Below, one piece after another: positions 1-8,039 of a stretch of DNA of 64,000 bases (positions are counted from its first letter, which is position 1; every line of letters starts with the position of its first letter). The notes beneath the pieces are model-generated. The model was not told the DNA's origin. It did not search any database and saw only the letters and a list, made by a program, of their open reading frames with translations. The stretch covers positions 1-64,000 of the forward strand of contig JAEEXH010000002.1 in NCBI GenBank assembly GCA_016291435.1, written 5' to 3'. The position numbers were made by a program, and so were the translations under genes. The stretch is from Oscillospiraceae bacterium. GTDB lineage: Bacteria; Bacillota; Clostridia; Oscillospirales; Ruminococcaceae.

Positions 1-3000
1 ATAGGTGCCGTCCGGCAGACCCTTGAACTCGGTCTCTGCGCCCTCGAAGGTGATCGTGGTGTCATCTCTGGTGACATCGGTCTTCTCGGTGCCGTTATCC
101 AGAACCTTGACCTTCTCAAGTGTAGTGCCGTCCTCGTCAGCCTTCACAAGCGTCAGCGTGAACTCTGCGGATGCCGGAGCGATCTTCGCGTTCTCGTCGA
201 TGATCTGCTTGCTGATGACGATATCGGAGATGTTGTCAGTGACGATGAGATTGCCGTTGCTGTCAACCGAAACACCGCCGGTGGTCTTGGTGGTCGGCTT
301 TTCGTTCTCGTTGTTCACAACCTTACCGTCCTCGATCCGGAATGTGATCGTGGTGACAACGGCGAAGCCGTCCGGTGCGGTGTTCTCCTCGAGCTCGTAT
401 GTGCCGTCCGGCAGACCCTTGAACTCGGTGTCAGCGCCCGTGAAGTTGATGATGCCGGTCTCTGCATCGTAAGCATCTGTCAGTTCAGTGCCGTCTGCGG
501 AAACCTTGACATTCTCGAGCGTTGCGCCTTCCTTGTCAGCCTTTGTCAGGGTCAGCGTGAACTCTGCGGGAGCCGAAGCTTCCTGTGCATTCGCGTCGAG
601 CGTCTTCTTGCTGACAAAGATGTCGGAGATGTTGTCGGTGACAATGAGCTTGCCGTTCTCTGCCTTGAAAGAACCGCCGTCCGTCTCGACTTCCTTTGCA
701 GTGACCTCGCCGTTTTCAACGTTGAAGGTCATGGTTGTGGTAACTTTCTGTGCGCCGTCCGGAGCTGCTGTCTCTTCCAGCTCATAGGTGCCGTTCGGCA
801 GACCCAGGAACTCGAACTCGTCGCTGGTGAAGGTGAGCTCATTCTTCGCGGCATCATAAGTGAAGCCCGGAGCGAGTCCATCCATACCATAGACAGTATC
901 GCCGATCTTGATCATGGTGCCGACCGAACCCAGCGTTCCGACCGCCTCCGTTGCCTTCAGGACGAAGGTTGCCGGTGCGGATGCAGGCGCTGCGCCGCCG
1001 CCGCTTGCGACCTGCTTGTTGAAGCCGATGGTCGAGACATTATCGGTAACGATCAGGTTGCCGTCTGTGTCGACCTCGACAGCGCCGGTGGTCGCGGTGA
1101 CCGGCTTATCGGTCTCAGTGTTCACGATCTCGCCGTTCTTGATCTTGAAGGTGATCGTGGTCACGACGGTGAAGCCGTCCGGTGCAGTGGTTTCCTCGAG
1201 CGTGTAGGTGCCGTCCGGCAGACCCTTGAACTCGGTATCCTTGCCTGTGAAGTCAATGTGATCCGCCGCGATCGTAAGCGTTTCTTCGTCTGCGCCGGAT
1301 ACCTTGACATTCGTGAGGGAAGCATCTTCGCTCTTCTTGGTGGACGCCTCCTCGGTCAGCGTCAGCGTGAACGATGCCTTTGCCGATGCTGTCTGAGACT
1401 TGCCGTCGAGTGTCTTCTTGCTGATGGTGATGTCGGAGACGTTGTCGGTGACAATGAGGTTGCCCTGTTTGTCAACGTCCACACCGCCGGTGGTCTTAGT
1501 GGTCGGCTTATCGGTCTCAGTGTTCACGACCTTGCCGTCTTCGATCCTGAAGGTGATCGTGGTCACGACGGTGAAGCCGTCCGGAGAGGTGTTCTCCTCG
1601 AGCTCGTATGTGCCGTCCGGCAGACCCTTGAACTCCGTGTTTGCGCCTGTGAAGTCAATGTGATCCGCTGCAATCTCAGAAGATTCTGCGCTGGAAACAT
1701 TGACATTCTCAAGCGTGGTGCCTGCCTTGGCAGGTGTCACGAGCGTCAGCGTAAACTCTGCGGGAGCGGATGCTTCCTGCGAATTCACGTCGAGCGTCTT
1801 CTTGCTGATGGTGATGTCGGAAATGTTGTCGGTGACGATCAGTTTGCCGGTGGTGGAGTCGATCGTGCCGTCTCCGTCGGTCACGGTATCCTTCGTAGTG
1901 ATCACGCCGTCTGCGACCTCGAATGTAAACGCGGTCGTAATTCTGCGTGTGCCGGTCGGAGATGCAGTCTCGGTCAGGGTGTACTCATCTGCGTCCGGCA
2001 GACCGATGAACTTGAAGCTGACACCGGAGATGGTGAGCAGGTTCTGCGCTGCGTCATAGCTGCTGCCGTCGCTGAGCTGACCCAGCTCATACACAGTGCC
2101 GTCGATCTCGATCTTCGTGCCTGCCTGTGCGAGCGTCTTGCCGCCCTGAGAGGTCAGGGTGAAGGTTGCGGGAGATGTTGCGGGCTGTGCGGTGCCGCCG
2201 CTTGCAATCTGCTTGTCGAGCTCGATCTCGGTGATGTCATCCAGGATGACAATGCCGTTTGCAGTGAGCTCAACCGCGCCGGCCGTGGTCGCGATGGTCT
2301 TTGTGGTGTCAACCTCGCCGCCTGCGACCGTGAAGGTGAAGACTGTCTGAACACCGGTTTCGGTCTCATTCTTCAGCTTCTGATAGCCGGTCGGTGCTGC
2401 GATCTCTTCAAATGTGTAGTCGCCGTCGGAGAGACCGGTGATCGAAGTTGCATTGCCCTTGAACTCGTATGCGCCTTCTGTCAGATTCTCTGCTGTCAGT
2501 GTCTTCTCGGTGCCGTCCTCGAGCTTCACGGTCACGCCGACCAGAGAATTCTTGGTCGCGTCAACCGGTGCCAGCTTGAAGGTTGCGGGGTTGGAAGCAG
2601 GAATCGCGTGCTTGTCGAGATCCGTCTTGCTGAGGGTGATGGTCTTCTGCTCTTCCTTCGCGTCCTTGACGGTGATCTTGTTCGACTCGAGCTTTACGAC
2701 CTCAACGTCGCCGTCAGTGATTGCGGTCACGGTAGAAGTATCGACCAGACCCTCTTCGGTCACGGTGAATGTGAATTCAGATGTGACCTCATAGCCCTTC
2801 GGCGCAACCTTTTCCTGGAGGATGTAGGTGCCAGCCTTCAGGCCGGTGATATCGGTGTCATTGCCGGTGAATTCAACATAGAACTTGCCTGCATGCTCGG
2901 TATCGCGCTGCACATCCTCAGGCTTCAGCGCTGTGCCGCCAGCGATGGTGATGCCGACCAGCTTATCGGGAGCATCCGCGATCAGATGGAAGGTTGCCTT

Positions 3001-6000
3001 CGCATCATCGCCTTCACCCTCGATCTGAGCATCCTGCAGGTCTCTCTTGCTGATGGTAATGGTCTTCGGGACTTCCTTCTCATCGAGAACGACGATTTCG
3101 CCGCCGCTGACATTTGCGGAGACAGTCTCGCCGTCGGTGACAGCCTTCACAGAAGATGTGTCAACCGAGCCGTCCGGAGCGATCTTGAACTCAAAGCTCG
3201 AAGTGGTCAGATAGCCCTTCGGTGCGGTTTGCTCCACGAGCGTATAGACCGTATCGGGAGCCAGACCGACGAATTCAGTGTCATTGCCGCGGAATTCGTA
3301 GAAATATCTGGTGCCTTCTGTCTTGAATTCTGCGCTGGGAACCTCATTGCCGTTGACGATCAGACCGCCGAAGCTGTCGATATCATCGGTGTAGAGGCGG
3401 AAGGTTGCCTGTGCCGCAGGGCCCTCACCCTCAATCGCATGATTCTGCAGGTCTCTCTTGCTGATGGAAACGGTGCGCTTGTCGAGCACGATAATGCCGC
3501 CGTCTTCACCCATCATCACTTCGCCGTCGGACTCTTCATCCACCACGCGCAGCTGACCGTCCGTATCCACTGCAAAGCGGAAATCGGAAGCAGTTGCATA
3601 GCCGTTCGGAGCAGTCTGCTCATGCAGCGTGTAGATGGTGGTGTTGTCATTCTTCAGGCCTGTGATTTCAGTGTTATTGCCTGTGAATTCATAATAGTAT
3701 ACCGTCTTTTCGCCCTGGGTCTCAGATTCGACAGCCGTGACAGTCTCGCCTGCGACGGTAATGCCGATCAGAGCATCCTCATTGCCTGCGTAGAGACGGA
3801 AGGTTGCGGGATTGTCAGAAGCGATCTCTGTTCTGGTGTAGAAATTCTGCTTGCTGACAGTCATAGACTTGGGACCTGCCTTCTTCGCATCAAAGACGGT
3901 CAGGATCTTGCCGGTTGCATCCACTTCTGCGTCGCCGGTTGTAGCCACATTGATCTCTGTGATCTTGCCCTCGTCATCGACAGTGAATGTCATGTCACTG
4001 ATTACTTCGTAGCCTTCCGGTGCAGCTTCCTCACGCAGCGTGTAGGTGCCTGCCGGGAGATCTTCGATCAGTGTGCTGTTGCCGTTGAAGACGCATTCAT
4101 AGGTCGTTGCACCGGTTTCGTCGTCGGTCACTTCCGCGAAGATTGCGCTTTCGCCGGCGACCTTGACGATTCCGGTCAGGTCGGTTTCGGAGATCAGCAC
4201 GAAGGTGACTTCGCCTTCTGCGATCTCGCCGCCGCCGACTGCCTTCTTCTCGATATACATCTTCTTGGTCTCAGGAGTCGAGTCATCCTCGTCCATAACG
4301 ACCATCTTCATGCCGGAGGTCACTTCGACCTTACCGTTTTCAACAACAATCACCTTCTCAGTGATCTTGCCGTTCTTGATGGTGAAGTTGAAATCGGTGA
4401 CTGCCTTGTAGCCGTTCGGTGCTGCTTCTTCATGCAGCGTGTAGCTGCCGTCTGCAAGACCGCTGATCTTGGTGCTGTTGCCGGTGAAGGTGTAGGAACC
4501 GTCCTCAGCAACCTGTGCCATGGTTTCAGCATTTTCCGCATCCACGGTGTCGCCGGTCAGCTTCTTGCCCGCGACAGTTGCGCCGACGAGCGAGCCGCCC
4601 TCTGCCGGGATCAGCTTGAAGGTAACAGCGTTCGAGGAGGGAAGCTGCTTGCCGCCCATGTCAGCCTTGTTGATGAAGATGCTCTTCTCGGGGATCTTGA
4701 CCATGTCCGCGAAGACATTGTGCCACTCACCGCCGGTGTTCTCAACATAGCCTGCGGAGCAGATCCAGCCGGTGCTCGTGCCGCCCTTTGCGCCGTTGGT
4801 CACAGAATCAGGATCCTTCACAAGGAAAACACCCGCGCTGGTGGAGATATCAACCTCCTTGAGGCTGTTCAGATTCCAGATGAGCTGCGGAGTCAGCTTC
4901 GCAAGGAACGCATTCTCCGGGTTGTCGATTTTCTGAGCATTCATGGAGCTCTGCGGAACTGCCGTATCCGGATCATCCGCATAATGATACAGGATATTGT
5001 CCAGCTTCGTCAGATGGACATATTCCGTGTCCACAAAATTGAACACGATGGTCTGACCCTCGTAGATCTCCAGCTCGAGATTCTGGCCGATATTAGTGCC
5101 CAGAAGTCTGACCAGCTCGTCGCCGTCAACGAAGATCGTTGCATCCTGAGGGAAGTCCGTGGTATCCAGCTTATACCTGGAAGCTTCCTTGTTCGTCGGG
5201 TACACGCTCACACTGGGCGTGTCCGCATAGGACGCGAGCTCATCCGACATGCTTGTCATATAGTCCGTCATGGACTTGATTCTGCCTGCGATCTCGCTTG
5301 CATCAGTCGGAATGATCTCAACCCAGCCGCCGTTGTTGGTCTGACGGTTAGGGTTCTCCAGAGCAACCATGTTGTCCGGGTCATCCGCATTCAGGATGTT
5401 ATCCGGATTCATGTAAACCGCATCAGGACCGCTGTGGCTTTCACCAATATTCAGCAGGCCAACCTTACCGGGGTCTTCTGCCTTGTAAACGGTCACATTA
5501 TCATTGTACTTCTTCTCGCCGTTGAACCCAACAATATGTCCGACCAGGAAGGAGCCGCCGGTCTCAGGTGTCAGGTCAGGCTCAATTGTAAAGCCGCCCT
5601 GCTCATAATAGTTTGCCGCGAAATTCGTCTGTGCGTGATTCAGCTTTGCGTATTCATCTGCAACGATGCCAAAGTACATTGCATCGCCGAGTACGCTTGC
5701 GTAGTTGTAATCACCCACCTCAGCCGGAGCTGTAAAATGAACCTTGTCCGAGATGTCCGTAACATGTGTTTCTTCATCTCTGGAGATGTTCTGCACATCC
5801 GCAGTTGCGAGCCAATCCGCTGTTGCAGCAGGAATTGCCATCAGTCTGCAATCCTTGTGGTTTACCGCATTCGCAACAGTGATCTCGTTGTCGCTGACCA
5901 CGAGATAAGGTGTAATGATCTCGGTGCCGCCGATTCGGTCGTGCGTTTCCTTGACTTGCTCGCCATCCAGCGAAAGCCAATGCGCCTCATGACCCGTCTG

Positions 6001-7308
6001 CACAACAATCTCTTCATCCGTGCCGTCAAGCTCTTTAAAATAGTATGTATTGGCCGATGTCTGGTGCTGAACCTCGACCATGATGTAGGTGTGCTTTGCA
6101 GGATCCAGCGTCACATTGTCATAGTCCACGCTGATCTTGTACTGCACGGAATCCTCGATGATTCTGACAGTCGTCGAAGCGCCGCTGCTTTCTTTCTCAA
6201 AGCGGTAGCAAGGGATCGAGTCGCTCGCCTTGCTTCCATCCTTGCAGTCCGCATAGGAGGTCAGCGACTCGCCCTCAGTCTTTGCGTGGTAGACACGATA
6301 GTCGATCTGCTGTGTTTCGAGGTCAAACTTGAACGTCTCACCGTTCGGCACGCCGTCCGCGTCGCAGCCGTTGATTGTAGAGAAGCCAAGTGTCGTTTTG
6401 CTGTTGTTCTTCGGATCGAAGGGCTTGATTGCCCAGCCGATCAGCTTACCCTTGCTGTCAGTCACAGTTGCAAGAACAACGTAGTTATACTGCGTGTCGT
6501 TCTGCAGCGGAGCCAGATTGCCCTCGTTGTCATAAACCTCAACATTCATAACAACGCCATCAATCGCCTGAACCTCAACCGTGTCATTATTATATACGAA
6601 GTTGCTCGATCTCTTGGTCAGGCTATTGGAGGGAATCAGATTCTTGCCTTCGATCTGATTCACTTTTGCGCAGCCGTTCTCAGCGATTGCGTCCTCCAGC
6701 GTCAGCGCAGCAGAGGGATCATTGTTCTTGATCACATACGCTTCAACTGATTCTGTATCAGGAACAGCCTCAATTTCACGGGTCACAGGAGTGCCCCAGC
6801 GATCGCCCGACGCAGTAACCGTCTTGCGGGGCAGCGCAGAGAATTTTTCACTCTTCCAATTCGACCCGCCGTCCAGATTGATCTCAATGAGCTGATAGCC
6901 GTCCCGGCTCTCGCCGATTTCAAAAATGTAATCGTAGTAGTACGTTGTGCCATACGGACCGTCAGGCTGATACTTTGCGTTTTCCACGTCCTTGCCGACT
7001 GCATGAACCAGCAGATAATAGGTGTTCGGATCAGTGGTAATCTCGACAGGATTGCCGCCCTCATCCGCAAACCCGATCTCGGCATAGAGGTCGTCCGCGC
7101 TCATGTACGCCGTAATCTGCGACGGAGGAAATGTGCCCCAGTCCCACGAATCATATCCAAGCGCGTCATGGTCAAGCGAGAAAACCGGCGAGGCCGCCGT
7201 TTCCGCCGTGACCGGCACCGTCAGCTCCATCGGAAGCCCGGTTCCCATCGCAAGGACAACGCCCGCGGCAGCACTCAGAAAGCGCTTGCCAAAGGTTTTT
7301 CCTTTCAT
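1..7308 (-). CDS. Giant SpaA-repeat surface adhesin, choice-of-anchor-A-like (partial, 3' end off window)
   Basis: Minus-strand frame open for 2436 codons from an ATG preceded by AGGGGAAGGTG; no stop before the window edge, so the ORF track missed it and shows only its shadows. The N-terminus is a signal peptide (MKGKTFGKRFLSAAAGVVLA). Residues of about 40-860 form a non-repetitive region whose middle (DAMYFGIVADEYAKL, later LIWNLNSLKEVDIS) resembles choice-of-anchor-A/collagen-binding adhesive domains; that match is tentative. From about residue 865 come twelve SpaA-like prealbumin-fold modules of 130-140 residues, each ending in a GLPDGTYxLEE..APxGY motif; the last is cut by the window. Lys (ISKKTLD) and Glu (LEE) positions fit intramolecular isopeptide crosslinks. 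Modules nearest the window edge are the most alike. Likely an exported, wall-attached stalk protein for adhesion; a C-terminal sortase signal would lie outside the window. No sortase gene is seen here. Confidence 0.85.
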   Translation of the reverse strand, partial: MKGKTFGKRFLSAAAGVVLAMGTGLPMELTVPVTAETAASPVFSLDHDALGYDSWDWGTFPPSQITAYMSADDLYAEIGFADEGGNPVEITTDPNTYYLLVHAVGKDVENAKYQPDGPYGTTYYYDYIFEIGESRDGYQLIEINLDGGSNWKSEKFSALPRKTVTASGDRWGTPVTREIEAVPDTESVEAYVIKNNDPSAALTLEDAIAENGCAKVNQIEGKNLIPSNSLTKRSSNFVYNNDTVEVQAIDGVVMNVEVYDNEGNLAPLQNDTQYNYVVLATVTDSKGKLIGWAIKPFDPKNNSKTTLGFSTINGCDADGVPNGETFKFDLETQQIDYRVYHAKTEGESLTSYADCKDGSKASDSIPCYRFEKESSGASTTVRIIEDSVQYKISVDYDNVTLDPAKHTYIMVEVQHQTSANTYYFKELDGTDEEIVVQTGHEAHWLSLDGEQVKETHDRIGGTEIITPYLVVSDNEITVANAVNHKDCRLMAIPAATADWLATADVQNISRDEETHVTDISDKVHFTAPAEVGDYNYASVLGDAMYFGIVADEYAKLNHAQTNFAANYYEQGGFTIEPDLTPETGGSFLVGHIVGFNGEKKYNDNVTVYKAEDPGKVGLLNIGESHSGPDAVYMNPDNILNADDPDNMVALENPNRQTNNGGWVEIIPTDASEIAGRIKSMTDYMTSMSDELASYADTPSVSVYPTNKEASRYKLDTTDFPQDATIFVDGDELVRLLGTNIGQNLELEIYEGQTIVFNFVDTEYVHLTKLDNILYHYADDPDTAVPQSSMNAQKIDNPENAFLAKLTPQLIWNLNSLKEVDISTSAGVFLVKDPDSVTNGAKGGTSTGWICSAGYVENTGGEWHNVFADMVKIPEKSIFINKADMGGKQLPSSNAVTFKLIPAEGGSLVGATVAGKKLTGDTVDAENAETMAQVAEDGSYTFTGNSTKISGLADGSYTLHEEAAPNGYKAVTDFNFTIKNGKITEKVIVVENGKVEVTSGMKMVVMDEDDSTPETKKMYIEKKAVGGGEIAEGEVTFVLISETDLTGIVKVAGESAIFAEVTDDETGATTYECVFNGNSTLIEDLPAGTYTLREEAAPEGYEVISDMTFTVDDEGKITEINVATTGDAEVDATGKILTVFDAKKAGPKSMTVSKQNFYTRTEIASDNPATFRLYAGNEDALIGITVAGETVTAVESETQGEKTVYYYEFTGNNTEITGLKNDNTTIYTLHEQTAPNGYATASDFRFAVDTDGQLRVVDEESDGEVMMGEDGGIIVLDKRTVSISKRDLQNHAIEGEGPAAQATFRLYTDDIDSFGGLIVNGNEVPSAEFKTEGTRYFYEFRGNDTEFVGLAPDTVYTLVEQTAPKGYLTTSSFEFKIAPDGSVDTSSVKAVTDGETVSANVSGGEIVVLDEKEVPKTITISKRDLQDAQIEGEGDDAKATFHLIADAPDKLVGITIAGGTALKPEDVQRDTEHAGKFYVEFTGNDTDITGLKAGTYILQEKVAPKGYEVTSEFTFTVTEEGLVDTSTVTAITDGDVEVVKLESNKITVKDAKEEQKTITLSKTDLDKHAIPASNPATFKLAPVDATKNSLVGVTVKLEDGTEKTLTAENLTEGAYEFKGNATSITGLSDGDYTFEEIAAPTGYQKLKNETETGVQTVFTFTVAGGEVDTTKTIATTAGAVELTANGIVILDDITEIELDKQIASGGTAQPATSPATFTLTSQGGKTLAQAGTKIEIDGTVYELGQLSDGSSYDAAQNLLTISGVSFKFIGLPDADEYTLTETASPTGTRRITTAFTFEVADGVITTKDTVTDGDGTIDSTTGKLIVTDNISDITISKKTLDVNSQEASAPAEFTLTLVTPAKAGTTLENVNVSSAESSEIAADHIDFTGANTEFKGLPDGTYELEENTSPDGFTVVTTITFRIEDGKVVNTETDKPTTKTTGGVDVDKQGNLIVTDNVSDITISKKTLDGKSQTASAKASFTLTLTEEASTKKSEDASLTNVKVSGADEETLTIAADHIDFTGKDTEFKGLPDGTYTLEETTAPDGFTVVTTITFKIKNGEIVNTETDKPVTATTGAVEVDTDGNLIVTDNVSTIGFNKQVASGGGAAPASAPATFVLKATEAVGTLGSVGTMIKIGDTVYGMDGLAPGFTYDAAKNELTFTSDEFEFLGLPNGTYELEETAAPDGAQKVTTTMTFNVENGEVTAKEVETDGGSFKAENGKLIVTDNISDIFVSKKTLDANAQEASAPAEFTLTLTKADKEGATLENVKVSADGTELTDAYDAETGIINFTGADTEFKGLPDGTYELEENTAPDGFAVVTTITFRIEDGKVVNNENEKPTTKTTGGVSVDSNGNLIVTDNISDIVISKQIIDENAKIAPASAEFTLTLVKADEDGTTLEKVKVLDNGTEKTDVTRDDTTITFEGAETEFKGLPDGTY

Positions 7309-7348
7309 CAAATAATCACCTTCCCCTAAAGTATAAAAGATGTATGAT

Positions 7349-7399
7349 GCGAGAATGCGCATCGCATAGCTGCATTTCGCAGCAGAAAATAGATCTCGC
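7349..7399 (-). promoter_or_regulatory. Predicted three-way junction in the adhesin mRNA leader
   Basis: On the minus strand an outer helix GCGAGA/TCTCGC encloses two hairpins, GCTGC-GAAAT-GCAGC and ATGCG-ATG-CGCAT. It sits between the small leader ORF and the adhesin ribosome-binding site. The pairing was done by hand; no family is recognised. Confidence 0.4.
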
Positions 7400-7449
7400 G
7401 CAGCGCAGTGCTGAACCCACCGCTCTGCAAGCCCCCCCCGGGCGATCTG

Positions 7450-7479
7450 CTATCCCGAGTGAATACTGATACCTCTCAT
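7450..7479 (-). CDS. Candidate 9-residue leader peptide (MRGISIHSG) upstream of the adhesin
   Basis: A short reading frame of nine codons plus TAG, too small for the ORF track. It starts at an ATG preceded by a strong purine-rich ribosome-binding site (AGGGAAAGGGTGATTGAT). It lies inside the long leader of the adhesin mRNA, directly after a predicted pseudoknot and about 140 nt before the adhesin start. The product is unrecognised. It could be a regulatory leader peptide whose translation changes folding downstream, or a chance ORF; the good ribosome-binding site favours the former. Confidence 0.45.
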   Translation of the reverse strand: MRGISIHSG

Positions 7480-7499
7480 ATCAATCACCCTTTCCCTCT

Positions 7500-7546
7500 G
7501 CGGATGTCCTTCCTGTTCCGCACAGACACATCCGCGGTTCTGTGCG
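7500..7546 (-). promoter_or_regulatory. Predicted H-type pseudoknot in the adhesin leader RNA
   Basis: Stem 1 pairs CGCACAGA (7546-7539) with TCTGTGCG (7526-7519). Stem 2 pairs GCGGATGT (7535-7528), inside the loop of stem 1, with ACATCCGC (7507-7500). Both are eight perfect pairs. Loops of 3, 1 and 11 nt suit a coaxial H-type pseudoknot. The 3' strand of stem 2 abuts the ribosome-binding site of the 9-codon ORF, so folding could gate its translation. No known riboswitch class was recognised. Confidence 0.45.
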
Positions 7547-7669
7547 TGCAGCCGCCCTGATCAAAAGCGGCCATTCCTCGTCCCACCTGGTTTTGTTATA
7601 TTTCTGTGAGATATTACAGTCTGTATATCGTAAATGTCCTCTACTTCATCAGACTGCTCTATAAAGATT

Positions 7670-7698
7670 ATTATAGTCAAAAGTGGGCAAAAAGTCAA
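7670..7698 (-). promoter_or_regulatory. Sigma-A type promoter for the adhesin
   Basis: Minus strand TTGACT (7698-7693), a 17-nt spacer and TATAAT (7675-7670). Transcription would begin near 7663 and give an unusually long leader of about 355 nt before the adhesin ATG. The rest of the gap to 8039 is AT-rich, with no convincing gene. Confidence 0.8.
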
Positions 7699-7964
7699 GC
7701 ATTTTTGCAAAAAAATCGGGCTTTTTTTAATTTTGTCGAAGGTCACAAATCCCGTCTATCATTTTTGCCGGATTTGTGCATCAGAAATGATTACATTTCG
7801 CATGTGAAAGTGCGCAAATTCCGACAAAAATGCAATCCTTCACAATTACATTCCGCGGTTTTTGTGCAATACAGCGAAGACGGCATCCATTTACTTTTCG
7901 CACCACGATTTTATACATTTTGTTTATTTCCATCGCGTTTTTTTGGTGATAGATTCACTATTAC

Positions 7965-8012
7965 TAAAAAATAAAAAGCAATGGAGAAATGCCCGCAGAC
8001 TTCTCCATTGCT
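7965..8012 (-). terminator. Intrinsic terminator of the GH13 gene
   Basis: A 12-bp perfect stem (AGCAATGGAGAA, 7977-7988, with TTCTCCATTGCT, 8001-8012). On the minus strand it is followed by a U-rich run (TTTTTATTTTTT), just beyond the GH13 stop. Confidence 0.9.
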
Positions 8013-8039
8013 CATGTCATTTTCTTCAGATTTTACATA

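Noticed and set aside
1-2400. CRISPR-like or satellite array suggested by recurring blocks
   Set aside because: Repeats are ~390 bp protein modules in frame, not short direct repeats with unique spacers; no cas genes present anywhere in the window.
1258-6750. 1830-residue plus-strand ORF
   Set aside because: Antisense shadow of the SpaA-repeat adhesin: low-complexity Cys/Arg/Leu/Val translation with no domain, while the minus frame gives a signal peptide and clear modules.
7309-7663. Known c-di-GMP, SAM or T-box type riboswitch in the adhesin leader
   Set aside because: Signature sequences of these classes (for example the conserved GEMM core or T-box GGTGG with antiterminator) were not found; left as an unclassified structured leader.
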